From: Flavobacteriaceae bacterium
GTDB taxonomy: Bacteria; Bacteroidota; Bacteroidia; Flavobacteriales; Flavobacteriaceae
NCBI GenBank assembly: GCA_023145595.1
Contig: JAGLDM010000453.1
Coordinates: 1 to 13,252, forward strand
DNA: 13,252 nt
Reading direction: 5' to 3'
The position numbers and the translations under genes are program-made. Below, piece by piece: positions 7,743 through 13,252 of the stretch; position 1 is the first letter of the stretch; each line of letters begins with the position of its first letter. Below the pieces are notes generated by a model, which was given only the letters and a program-made list of their open reading frames with translations, searched no databases and had not been told where the DNA came from.

Positions 7743-7750
7743 TACATTTG
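7743..7750 (+). promoter_or_regulatory. -7 promoter box for hflX
   Basis: TACATTTG matches the Bacteroidota sigma-A-type -7 consensus TAnnTTTG exactly and ends 26 bases before the hflX ATG, leaving a 5' leader of roughly 20 bases. No good TTTG -33 element is seen at the usual spacing. Confidence 0.5.
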
Positions 7751-7776
7751 TAATCTACTTATAGCAGACTATTTGA

Positions 7777-8997
7777 ATGATTGACGAAAAAAAAGCAATA
7801 TCAGAAAAGGCAGTATTAATTGCCGTTATTTCTCAGTTTCAAGATGAAGAGAAAACAAATGAATATTTAGATGAACTAGAATTCTTAACCACCACAGCCG
7901 GTGGAAGAGCAGTAAAACGGTTTACACAAAAATTAGAAAAACCGCACCCGAAAACCTTTATTGGAACAGGGAAATTAGAAGATGTAGCCGCCTATATTGA
8001 TCAAAATAATATTGGTACCGCTATTTTTGATGATGAATTATCACCAGCACAATTACGAAATATTGAGAAAGTATTAGATTGTAAAATTCTTGATAGGACC
8101 AATTTAATCTTAGATATTTTCGCGCAAAGAGCACAAACTTCTTATGCTCGAACTCAGGTTGAATTAGCGCAATGTCAATATTTATTACCTCGCTTAACTC
8201 GTTTATGGACACACCTTAGTCGTCAAAAAGGGGGGATTGGAATGCGTGGTCCTGGTGAAACAGAAATTGAAACAGATAGACGTATTGTTCGTGATAAAAT
8301 TTCGGTTTTAAAAAAGAAATTAGGCACTATTGATAAACAAATGGCTATTCAGCGGAAAAATAGAGGACGCATGGTTCGTGTGGCTTTGGTGGGTTATACC
8401 AATGTTGGAAAATCTACTTTGATGAATGTTGTTAGTAAAAGTGATGTGTTTGCAGAAAATAAACTTTTTGCAACGCTTGATACTACCGTTAGAAAAGTGG
8501 TGATTAAAAACATTCCTTTTTTATTGACAGACACTGTTGGATTCATCAGGAAACTACCGACTCAGTTGGTCGAATCATTTAAATCTACTTTAGATGAAGT
8601 TAGAGAAGCTGATTTACTGCTGCATGTTGTAGATATTTCTCATGCTAGTTTTGAAGATCAAATAACTTCAGTAAATAAAATTTTAGACGAAATTAAAAGT
8701 GCCGACAAGCCAACGATTTTAGTTTTTAATAAAATTGATGCGTATTCACACGAAACTATTGATGAAGATGATTTGGTCACTGAAAGAACCAAAGAACACT
8801 ACACTTTAGAAGATTGGAAAAACACGTGGATGAATGAACTCGGTGAAAACTGTTTGTTTATTTCTGCTATACACAATGAAAATCTTGAAGCCTTTCGAGA
8901 TAAAGTGTTTGAAGAGGTTAAAAAGATCCACATTCAAAGATTCCCATATAATGACTATTTATATATGGAATATGACGAAGATGGAAATCGTATCTAA
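7777..8997 (+). CDS. hflX: GTPase HflX
   Basis: HflX is a ribosome-associated GTPase that binds 50S or 70S particles and, in studied bacteria, splits stalled ribosomes after heat or antibiotic stress. This 406-residue protein has the N-terminal HflX domain (residues about 12-120, with HPKTFIGTGKLEDV and FDDELSPAQLRNIE). The family-specific glycine-rich segment GGIGMRGPGETEIETDRR follows at 152-169, then a helical linker. In the G domain, G1 is GYTNVGKS (206-213), the switch I threonines lie in ATLDTT (232-237), G3 is DTVG (252-255) and G4 is NKID (318-321). A G5-like ISA occurs near 362-364. Length is near normal for the family. The gene is monocistronic: its own -7 box lies upstream, and a strong palindromic terminator begins at its stop codon. 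The convergent neighbour encodes a DUF3078 protein. Confidence 0.97.
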   Translation: MIDEKKAISEKAVLIAVISQFQDEEKTNEYLDELEFLTTTAGGRAVKRFTQKLEKPHPKTFIGTGKLEDVAAYIDQNNIGTAIFDDELSPAQLRNIEKVLDCKILDRTNLILDIFAQRAQTSYARTQVELAQCQYLLPRLTRLWTHLSRQKGGIGMRGPGETEIETDRRIVRDKISVLKKKLGTIDKQMAIQRKNRGRMVRVALVGYTNVGKSTLMNVVSKSDVFAENKLFATLDTTVRKVVIKNIPFLLTDTVGFIRKLPTQLVESFKSTLDEVREADLLLHVVDISHASFEDQITSVNKILDEIKSADKPTILVFNKIDAYSHETIDEDDLVTERTKEHYTLEDWKNTWMNELGENCLFISAIHNENLEAFRDKVFEEVKKIHIQRFPYNDYLYMEYDEDGNRI

Positions 8998-9035
8998 AAA
9001 AAGCCCAAACATTTTAAAATGTTTGGGCTTTTTTT
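8996..9035. terminator. Bidirectional intrinsic terminator shared by hflX and the DUF3078 gene
   Basis: This is a perfect 40-base palindrome: seven A, GCCCAAACATTTT, its exact complement, then seven T. The centre lies between 9015 and 9016. The A-run overlaps the hflX TAA, and the other end lies 15 bases from the stop of the convergent gene. In either direction the RNA forms a GC-containing stem followed by a U-run. Confidence 0.93.
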
Positions 9036-9050
9036 ATTTGATTAACTCTC

Positions 9051-10004
9051 TTAGAAATTTAGATTTACACCTAAACCAAATGTTTCTCTCATCTGGAAAC
9101 CTCTATAGGAATTATCATCATAAATAGTTTGGAAAGTTAAATCTGTAGATAACCATTTGTTTACCGTTAATACGATATTTAAAGTATAATCTAAATCAAC
9201 ATTTTGCGGCTTTTCTAAATAGTTAGAATATAATGTTAGGATGTTTTCAAATGAAACATTCTCTGCTAATTCAACTTTATAATAGGTTCTAAGATTTAAA
9301 CCGAATTCATATAGATAACTCTCTCCTGCTGAAACCCCATTTGTTTCAACATCGTTACTAGAGTCATATCTTACATTATCAGGGTCATCATCATTATATG
9401 TGAATTTTTCACTTGTTATAAATGTAAATTTTGAAGTTAATGGAGCAATATTTATAGAAAAATTATCTGTTTTTTTCCACAACATACCAGGACCAAATTG
9501 CAAGGTCGCAGTTTTAAAAAATCCAGAAGTAGCAAAATCTTCATTATCAAACCCAAAAAAAGGATCGCTTGGGTTTCCGTTTTGGTCTAAGAAGTCGTCT
9601 TCATAATCGTAACTATCAGTAAACTGAGTTTTAAAATTATTAAAGAAAGAAAAATACCAGTTTTCCCAACGCGTATTCTTACCTAAAATTGAATTCAATT
9701 CAATTCTGTCATCTGTCTTTCTTACACCATCATCTTCAGTAACGTTAACTCCATAACTTGTTAATAATTTGTTATCTAGCAACCATTCTCTTTTTTTATA
9801 ATTAAAATCATAATTTACTTTAACATTTGATGAAAGACTGTTATCGCCTCCTGCATCCCAGTTAGAGAATGCCGTTTGGTTAATTAAAAGTGTAATTGCT
9901 CCTTTTGTAGTCCAGCCTTCAAGGCTATCAATTACTTTGTCTTCTTGGGCATATGCAAAAGTACAGGTTAATACTAAGGCACTAATTAATACTAGCTTTT
10001 TCAT
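9051..10004 (-). CDS. DUF3078 domain-containing outer-membrane protein
   Basis: A 317-residue predicted exported protein. The signal peptide is MKKLVLISALVLTCTFAYA, cleaved before Gln20. The mature N-terminus carries the segment GWTTKGAITLLINQTAFSNWDAGG followed by SLSSNVKVNYDFNYKKREW, which I recognise as the DUF3078 family of Bacteroidota. The rest alternates polar and hydrophobic residues in beta-strand style, with acidic loops (DSYDYEDDF, YNDDDPDNV), and ends in GLGVNLNF with a terminal Phe, pointing to an outer-membrane barrel. No enzymatic motif is visible and the function is unknown. It is convergent with hflX and shares its terminator. Upstream, 59 bases separate it from the DUF2480 gene on the same strand, so readthrough from that operon is possible. 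Confidence 0.87.
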   Translation of the reverse strand: MKKLVLISALVLTCTFAYAQEDKVIDSLEGWTTKGAITLLINQTAFSNWDAGGDNSLSSNVKVNYDFNYKKREWLLDNKLLTSYGVNVTEDDGVRKTDDRIELNSILGKNTRWENWYFSFFNNFKTQFTDSYDYEDDFLDQNGNPSDPFFGFDNEDFATSGFFKTATLQFGPGMLWKKTDNFSINIAPLTSKFTFITSEKFTYNDDDPDNVRYDSSNDVETNGVSAGESYLYEFGLNLRTYYKVELAENVSFENILTLYSNYLEKPQNVDLDYTLNIVLTVNKWLSTDLTFQTIYDDNSYRGFQMRETFGLGVNLNF

Positions 10005-10063
10005 TTTTAGAACTTTATTAGTTATTTAAGATATAAAGATACATTTATAAATGATAAAAAAAA

Positions 10064-10570
10064 TTATTTTTTTGATTTGAAAAGAGGTACTGTAGAACAA
10101 GCTTCCCCAAACATCACCGATTTTACGATTGGAACCAAGCGTGAAATCAATTGAACATAAGCCGTTTCTGGTATTGGTTTCTTAGAACAACCTTTTATAA
10201 TAATTGGTTTTCCGTTCAACTCTTCCAGCGGAAGATCACTAACAATATCTTGATAAATTGCAGTTTCCAATTCATTCAAATTACCAATCACCACTTTTTT
10301 AGCATAAAAAGCCATTTGAGAAGTGATTAACAAATACGCCCATGAAGGGATAATAGCATCTACAGAACAGGTTAATGCCACAAATGAATCTTTATATTGC
10401 GACCAATCATGATTTTTTACATCTTCTCGAAAATCTTTTTCTTTCAAAATCATTTCTTGAAAAAGCCAATCTTTAATATCAAACACGACACGTTTCCCTA
10501 TCGGATAATAATCCTCTAAGTCGATTGTAATTAACTTACTTTCTGCTACTCTATTTTTGATTTCTTTCAA
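10064..10570 (-). CDS. DUF2480 family protein, linked to Fe-S assembly genes
   Basis: A soluble 168-residue protein with no signal peptide or membrane segment. I recognise it as DUF2480, found in Bacteroidota beside SUF genes. Visible features are LITIDLEDYYP near 13-23, VVFDIKDWLFQEMILKEKDFR at 28-48, CSVDAIIPSWAYLLI at 68-82, KGCSKKPIPETAYV at 126-139 and FGEACSTVPLFK at 154-165. Three cysteines (68, 128, 158) sit in the best-conserved-looking segments and could bind metal or a cluster. The start is TTG at 10570: an in-frame TAA at 10577-10579 rules out anything further upstream except ATT at 10576, and the N-terminus MKEIKNRVAE fits the family. It follows the DUF59 gene by 100 bases containing paired REP-like palindromes. 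Its biochemical function is unknown; a role in Fe-S assembly is inferred from gene order. Confidence 0.85.
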   Translation of the reverse strand: MKEIKNRVAESKLITIDLEDYYPIGKRVVFDIKDWLFQEMILKEKDFREDVKNHDWSQYKDSFVALTCSVDAIIPSWAYLLITSQMAFYAKKVVIGNLNELETAIYQDIVSDLPLEELNGKPIIIKGCSKKPIPETAYVQLISRLVPIVKSVMFGEACSTVPLFKSKK

Positions 10571-10579
10571 AGCAATTTA

Positions 10580-10585
10580 TCCTTT
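10580..10585 (-). promoter_or_regulatory. Ribosome binding site supporting the TTG start
   Basis: The minus strand reads AAAGGA, followed by 9 bases and then the TTG at 10570. Shine-Dalgarno sequences are rare in this window, so its presence supports use of the unusual start codon. It lies just inside the gap left by the adjacent palindrome. Confidence 0.4.
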
Positions 10586-10586
10586 C

Positions 10587-10665
10587 TGTCATTCCTGCAA
10601 AGGCAGGAATCCTATTAAAAGTCTTTTGTTTTATTTAAAAGATTCCTGCCTTCGCAGGAATGGCA
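10587..10665. repeat. Inverted pair of REP-like palindromes (REPIN-like)
   Basis: Two 20-base palindromes each have an 8-pair stem, ATTCCTGC/GCAGGAAT, and a 4-base loop: 10591-10610 (loop AAAG) and 10642-10661 (loop CTTC). They are inverted copies of one another. The matching arms extend to 10587-10611 and 10641-10665 with two mismatches, around a 29-base AT-rich spacer. The element lies entirely between the stop of the DUF59 gene and the ribosome binding region of the DUF2480 gene. In RNA it could fold as two small hairpins or one long one, affecting readthrough or 3' end stability. Confidence 0.8.
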
Positions 10666-10670
10666 AATAA

Positions 10671-10991
10671 TTACAAAAAGCCCAACTCCAATTTAGCTTC
10701 CTCACTCATCATATCTTGTGTCCAAGTTGGATCAAAGGTAATCTCAACCTCACAATTCCGAACCTCTTCTAAAGTTTTTACCTTTTCTTCAACTTCAATT
10801 GGTAAGGTTTCTGCAACCGGGCAATTTGGAGATGTTAAGGTCATTAAAATTTTAATATCCTTTTCTTCGCTTATCATCACATCATAAATAAGTCCCAATT
10901 CATAAATATCAACTGGGATTTCTGGATCATGAATAGATTTTAAAACTTCAACTATTTTAGCCCCCATCTCTATATTCTCTTCTTCTGTCAT
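10671..10991 (-). CDS. SUF-system Fe-S assembly protein, SufT/MIP18 (DUF59) family
   Basis: A 106-residue cytosolic protein of the DUF59/MIP18 family, whose members (SufT, PaaD, MIP18) help mature iron-sulfur proteins. The signature DPEIPVDIYELGLIYD lies at 22-37. TSPNCPVAETLP follows at 53-64 with the characteristic Cys57, and the C-terminal segment FDPTWTQDMMSEEAK lies at 86-100. A second cysteine is at 80. The single-domain length matches the short bacterial form. The ATG at 10991 lies 22 bases after the sufE stop, so the two are co-transcribed. The order sufE - DUF59 - DUF2480 on one strand supports an iron-sulfur role over the phenylacetate pathway, for which there are no genes here. I leave the symbol blank because sufT is often reserved for the longer form. 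Confidence 0.92.
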   Translation of the reverse strand: MTEEENIEMGAKIVEVLKSIHDPEIPVDIYELGLIYDVMISEEKDIKILMTLTSPNCPVAETLPIEVEEKVKTLEEVRNCEVEITFDPTWTQDMMSEEAKLELGFL

Positions 10992-11013
10992 TTTGAATAA
11001 ATTTTAAGCAAAG

Positions 11014-11436
11014 TTATGCTAATTTAGATTGATACACCAACGCGTATAATTTGATTTGTTTAATCATAGAAACCAACCCGTTCGCTCGTGTTGGAGACAA
11101 GTGTTCTTTCAGTCCAATTTCATTGATAAATTCGGTGTCGGCGGCCAGTATCTCTTTAGGAGTTTGGTCGGTAAAAACACGTAATAATAACGCTACAATT
11201 CCCTTGGTCAAAATAGCGTCACTATCGGCAGTAAACACCACTTTATCATTTTCAAATACGGAATGCAGCCAAACCTTCGACTGGCAACCTGTGATTAAAT
11301 TCTCGTCTAATTTATTTCCCGCCTCAATAATCGGCAACGATTTTCCCAAGTCTATTAGGTACTCGTAGCGTTGCATCCAATCATCAAACATCGAAAACTC
11401 ATCAATAATTTCTTCTTGTATTTCTTTGATAGTCAT
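11014..11436 (-). CDS. sufE: SufE cysteine desulfuration protein
   Basis: SufE accepts persulfide sulfur from the cysteine desulfurase SufS and passes it to the SufBCD scaffold in iron-sulfur cluster assembly. The 140-residue length is typical. The active-site motif is LITGCQSKVWL (47-57) with nucleophilic Cys51, the same position as in the E. coli protein. Other family features are FDDWMQRYEYLIDLGKSLP at 17-35 and the C-terminal LSPTRANGLVSMI at 113-125. It is first in the group followed by the DUF59 and DUF2480 genes. The partner genes sufBCDS are not in this window: upstream lies the divergent kinase gene, so sufE appears to head its own transcription unit here. A minus-strand -7 box lies just upstream of the ATG. 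Confidence 0.95.
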   Translation of the reverse strand: MTIKEIQEEIIDEFSMFDDWMQRYEYLIDLGKSLPIIEAGNKLDENLITGCQSKVWLHSVFENDKVVFTADSDAILTKGIVALLLRVFTDQTPKEILAADTEFINEIGLKEHLSPTRANGLVSMIKQIKLYALVYQSKLA

Positions 11437-11454
11437 TTTTTAAACTTATTTTTG
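11425..11454 (+). promoter_or_regulatory. Probable promoter of the PfkB-family kinase gene
   Basis: TTTG (11425-11428), an 18-base spacer and TATTTTTG (11447-11454) match the Bacteroidota -33/-7 arrangement. The -33 element lies inside the first codons of the divergent sufE. It would give the kinase gene a leader of about 70 bases. Confidence 0.45.
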
Positions 11455-11462
11455 CAAATGTA
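11455..11462 (-). promoter_or_regulatory. -7 promoter box for sufE
   Basis: The minus strand reads TACATTTG, an exact TAnnTTTG match, 18 bases from the sufE ATG and directly abutting the plus-strand box at 11447-11454. No -33 TTTG is found at the expected distance. If real, the sufE leader is only about 10 bases. Confidence 0.42.
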
Positions 11463-11533
11463 CTGGAAAACTGGTAAGTGAAGAGTGAGAAGTATAAAGA
11501 TTTTACCTAAAAAATGAACTAATATTTTATCAA

Positions 11534-12460
11534 ATGAGTAAATTATTAATTGTAGGAACTGTTGCTTTTGATGCCATTGAAACACCTTTTGGCAAGACTG
11601 ATAAAATTTTAGGTGGTGCTGCAACCTACATCGGGTTATCAGCCTCTACTTTTGGTGTTGAATCTGGAATTGTATCTATTGTTGGTGATGATATGCCACA
11701 AGAATATTTACAGATGCTGAATGATAAAAATGTGAGTACTGAGGGCATTGAAATTGTTAAAGGAGGAAAAACTTTTTTTTGGAGTGGTAAATATCATAAT
11801 GATCTAAATACTCGAGATACATTAATTACAGAATTAAATACCTTGGCAGATTTTAACCCTGTGGTTCCAACGGATTTCGAAAATGCTGAGTTTGTGATGT
11901 TAGGAAACTTACATCCAAGTGTTCAAATGAGCGTAATTGAGCAAATGAAATCTACGCCAAAATTGATTGTTCTAGACACGATGAATTTTTGGATGGATGT
12001 TGCGCTTCCAGAATTATTAAACGTCATAAAACACATCGATGTCATTACCATAAATGATGAAGAGGCTCGACAATTAACTGGAGAATATTCTTTGGTGAAA
12101 GCCGCGAGAAAAATATTTACGATGGGACCAAAATTTGTGGTTATCAAAAAAGGAGAGCACGGTGCGTTATTATTTAATGATAATGATATTTTCTCTGCTC
12201 CCGCACTTCCTTTAGAAGAAGTTTTTGACCCAACCGGTGCTGGTGACACATTTGCTGGAGGGTTTACTGGCTTCTTAGCCAAAACACAAGATATTTCATT
12301 CGAGAATATGAAAAGAGCTGTAATTTGTGGTTCAAATTTAGCATCATTCTGTGTAGAAAAATTTGGTACAGAACGCATGCAAATTATTACAAATGATGAA
12401 ATATCAACGCGTTTACAACAATTTAAAGAGTTAACTCAATTTGAAATTGAGTCGAATTAG
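11534..12460 (+). CDS. PfkB-family carbohydrate kinase
   Basis: A 308-residue cytosolic kinase of the ribokinase/PfkB family, which phosphorylates sugars or nucleosides with ATP. N-terminal LLIVGTVAFDAIETPFG leads to the substrate-binding glycine pair GGAATYIGLSA (27-37). The NxxE metal/phosphate motif is N184-D-E-E187 in INDEEARQLTGE. The second PfkB signature, DPTGAGDTFAGGF (232-244), carries catalytic base Asp238. A DTMNFWM segment at 148-154 marks this Bacteroidota subgroup. The start gives a normal family N-terminus. The PurF-like gene follows after 61 bases with only a weak hairpin between, so the two may be co-transcribed. Substrate is not readable from the sequence. Ribose or a nucleoside would make sense beside a PRPP-using enzyme, but that is inference. 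Confidence 0.9.
   Translation: MSKLLIVGTVAFDAIETPFGKTDKILGGAATYIGLSASTFGVESGIVSIVGDDMPQEYLQMLNDKNVSTEGIEIVKGGKTFFWSGKYHNDLNTRDTLITELNTLADFNPVVPTDFENAEFVMLGNLHPSVQMSVIEQMKSTPKLIVLDTMNFWMDVALPELLNVIKHIDVITINDEEARQLTGEYSLVKAARKIFTMGPKFVVIKKGEHGALLFNDNDIFSAPALPLEEVFDPTGAGDTFAGGFTGFLAKTQDISFENMKRAVICGSNLASFCVEKFGTERMQIITNDEISTRLQQFKELTQFEIESN
12434..12452. repeat. 19-base palindrome at the 3' end of the kinase gene
   Basis: ACTCAATTT (12434-12442) and AAATTGAGT (12444-12452) are perfect inverted repeats around a single G, within the last codons of the kinase gene. There is no T-run directly after. It may be incidental or an mRNA 3' structure. Confidence 0.45.
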
Positions 12461-12465
12461 ACCAT

Positions 12466-12487
12466 TCCGCCTCTGTACGGATTTTTT
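12466..12487 (+). terminator. Weak terminator-like hairpin between kinase and PurF-like genes
   Basis: TCCG (12466-12469) pairs with CGGA (12478-12481) across an 8-base loop and is followed by six T. A four-pair stem is short, so I expect at most partial termination before the PurF-like gene. Confidence 0.25.
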
Positions 12488-12521
12488 ATTGAAAAGACAT
12501 TAAAAACAAAAAATAAGCCAA

Positions 12522-13252
12522 ATGAGTGATGCTATTAAACACGAATGTGGAATTGCACTTTTAAGACTTAAAAAACCACTTGATTTTTACAAGAAAAAAT
12601 ACGGAACTTCTTTCTACGGAATTAACAAGATGTATTTATTGATGGAAAAACAGCACAATCGCGGTCAAGATGGTGCCGGGTTTGCAAGTGTAAAGTTCGA
12701 TATGGAGCCTGGGAAAAGATACATAAGTAGGGTTCGGTCTAACCAAGCGCAACCCATTCAAGATATTTTTGCTCAGATAAATGATCGTTTAAACAGTGTT
12801 TTACTAGATCATCCTGACAAAAAAGATGATGTGCAATGGCAAAAAGAAAACATGCCTTATTTGGGTGAATTGTTTTTAGGCCATGTTCGTTATGGAACTT
12901 TCGGAAAAAATAGCATTGAGAGCGTACATCCATTTTTACGTCAAAACAATTGGAAGCATAAAAATTTAATTGTTGCGGGTAATTTCAATTTGACAAATTC
13001 TAATGAAATCATGCAAGAATTGATTGAGTTGGGACAGCATCCAAAAGAAAACACAGATACGGTAACCGTAATGGAAAAAATCGGTCACTTTTTAGATGAT
13101 GAAATTGAAAATTTATATCAGGAAGTTAAAAAAGACGGTGTTAGTAAAAAAGACGCTACCGATTTAATTGCCGAAAAATTAAATGTTCAAAATGTTTTAC
13201 AACGTGCTTCTAAAAACTGGGATGGTGGTTATGCAATGGCTGGTTTATTAGG
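12522..13252 (+). CDS. PurF-like amidophosphoribosyltransferase, long Bacteroidota form (5' part only)
   Basis: The first 243 codons are present and the gene runs off the window. The visible part is a class II (Ntn-type) glutamine amidotransferase domain, which in PurF releases ammonia from glutamine to make phosphoribosylamine from PRPP. Cys9 in HECGIA is the expected nucleophile and would need removal of an 8-residue leader. QHNRGQDGAG (44-53) carries the conserved Arg47, GHVRYGT (120-126) carries Arg123, and Asp179 in NTDT fits the glutamine-binding aspartate. At the oxyanion-hole motif the sequence is G-N154-F155-N-L rather than the classical H-N-G-N-L, so the usual Gly is Phe. Inserts at about 20-33 and 85-112 lengthen the domain relative to canonical PurF. 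I recall the same GNFN form in Bacteroides homologs. Whether it is the housekeeping PurF or a divergent paralog cannot be decided here, so the symbol is blank. Confidence 0.88.
   Translation, partial: MSDAIKHECGIALLRLKKPLDFYKKKYGTSFYGINKMYLLMEKQHNRGQDGAGFASVKFDMEPGKRYISRVRSNQAQPIQDIFAQINDRLNSVLLDHPDKKDDVQWQKENMPYLGELFLGHVRYGTFGKNSIESVHPFLRQNNWKHKNLIVAGNFNLTNSNEIMQELIELGQHPKENTDTVTVMEKIGHFLDDEIENLYQEVKKDGVSKKDATDLIAEKLNVQNVLQRASKNWDGGYAMAGLL

Noticed and set aside
8834..9127. 97-codon plus-strand frame across the hflX end and terminator
   Set aside because: It runs through the palindromic terminator and antisense to the DUF3078 gene, so it is a chance frame.
10587..10665. CRISPR array
   Set aside because: Only two units, in inverted rather than direct orientation, with no further repeats and no cas genes.
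10587..10665. Intrinsic terminator for the sufE-DUF59 transcript
   Set aside because: In minus-strand RNA neither hairpin is followed by a proper U-run, and the symmetry of the pair fits a repeat element better. An effect on readthrough is still possible.
11923..12378. 151-codon minus-strand open frame inside the kinase gene
   Set aside because: It is an antisense shadow of a clear PfkB gene with both signatures intact, and its composition is not protein-like for any family I know.
12739..12933. Minus-strand frame within the PurF-like gene
   Set aside because: Antisense shadow of the conserved amidotransferase domain.

Overview
The window is AT-rich and reads as chromosome of a marine or environmental member of the Flavobacteriaceae (Bacteroidota). 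The evidence is the family content: a TonB-dependent receptor with a carboxypeptidase-like N-terminal domain, a DUF5689/choice-of-anchor J lipoprotein, DUF3078 and DUF2480 proteins, a long PurF-like protein, and signal peptides ending in A-Q or S-Q. The -7 promoter boxes fit the Bacteroidota consensus TAnnTTTG, and Shine-Dalgarno sequences are mostly absent. No tRNA, rRNA, insertion sequence, prophage gene or CRISPR array was seen. No gene-free gap exceeds 300 bases.

Region 1 (1-6751) is an outer-membrane locus. Two tandem paralogous secreted endonuclease/exonuclease/phosphatase (EEP) enzymes lie on the minus strand. Divergent from them is a probable two-gene operon: a 932-residue TonB-dependent receptor followed 29 bases later by a lipoprotein (DUF5689 plus choice-of-anchor J) with a likely surface-export signal. 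Together they look like a self-contained system for binding, cutting and importing a phosphodiester- or phosphate-containing substrate. Nucleic acid is the leading guess. The lipoprotein stands where SusD stands in glycan systems. This is the best candidate for an under-described system here.

Region 2 (6752-10004) holds a small PorT-type outer-membrane beta-barrel protein, the ribosome-associated GTPase HflX with a good -7 box, and, convergent with HflX, a DUF3078 outer-membrane protein. HflX and DUF3078 share a perfect 40-base palindromic bidirectional terminator.

Region 3 (10064-11436, minus strand) is an iron-sulfur assembly group: sufE, a SufT/MIP18-type DUF59 protein, and a DUF2480 protein with three cysteines and a TTG start. 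A pair of inverted REP-like palindromes (REPIN-like, resembling neisserial dRS3 repeats in shape) sits between the last two. The core genes sufBCDS are not in the window.

Region 4 (11447-13252, plus strand) has a PfkB-family kinase divergent from sufE with back-to-back promoter boxes, then the first 243 codons of a PurF-like amidophosphoribosyltransferase that runs off the window edge. That protein has Phe where classical PurF has an oxyanion-hole Gly.

The intergenic palindromes at 1272-1293 and 10590-10662 share their outer bases and appear to belong to one dispersed repeat family.
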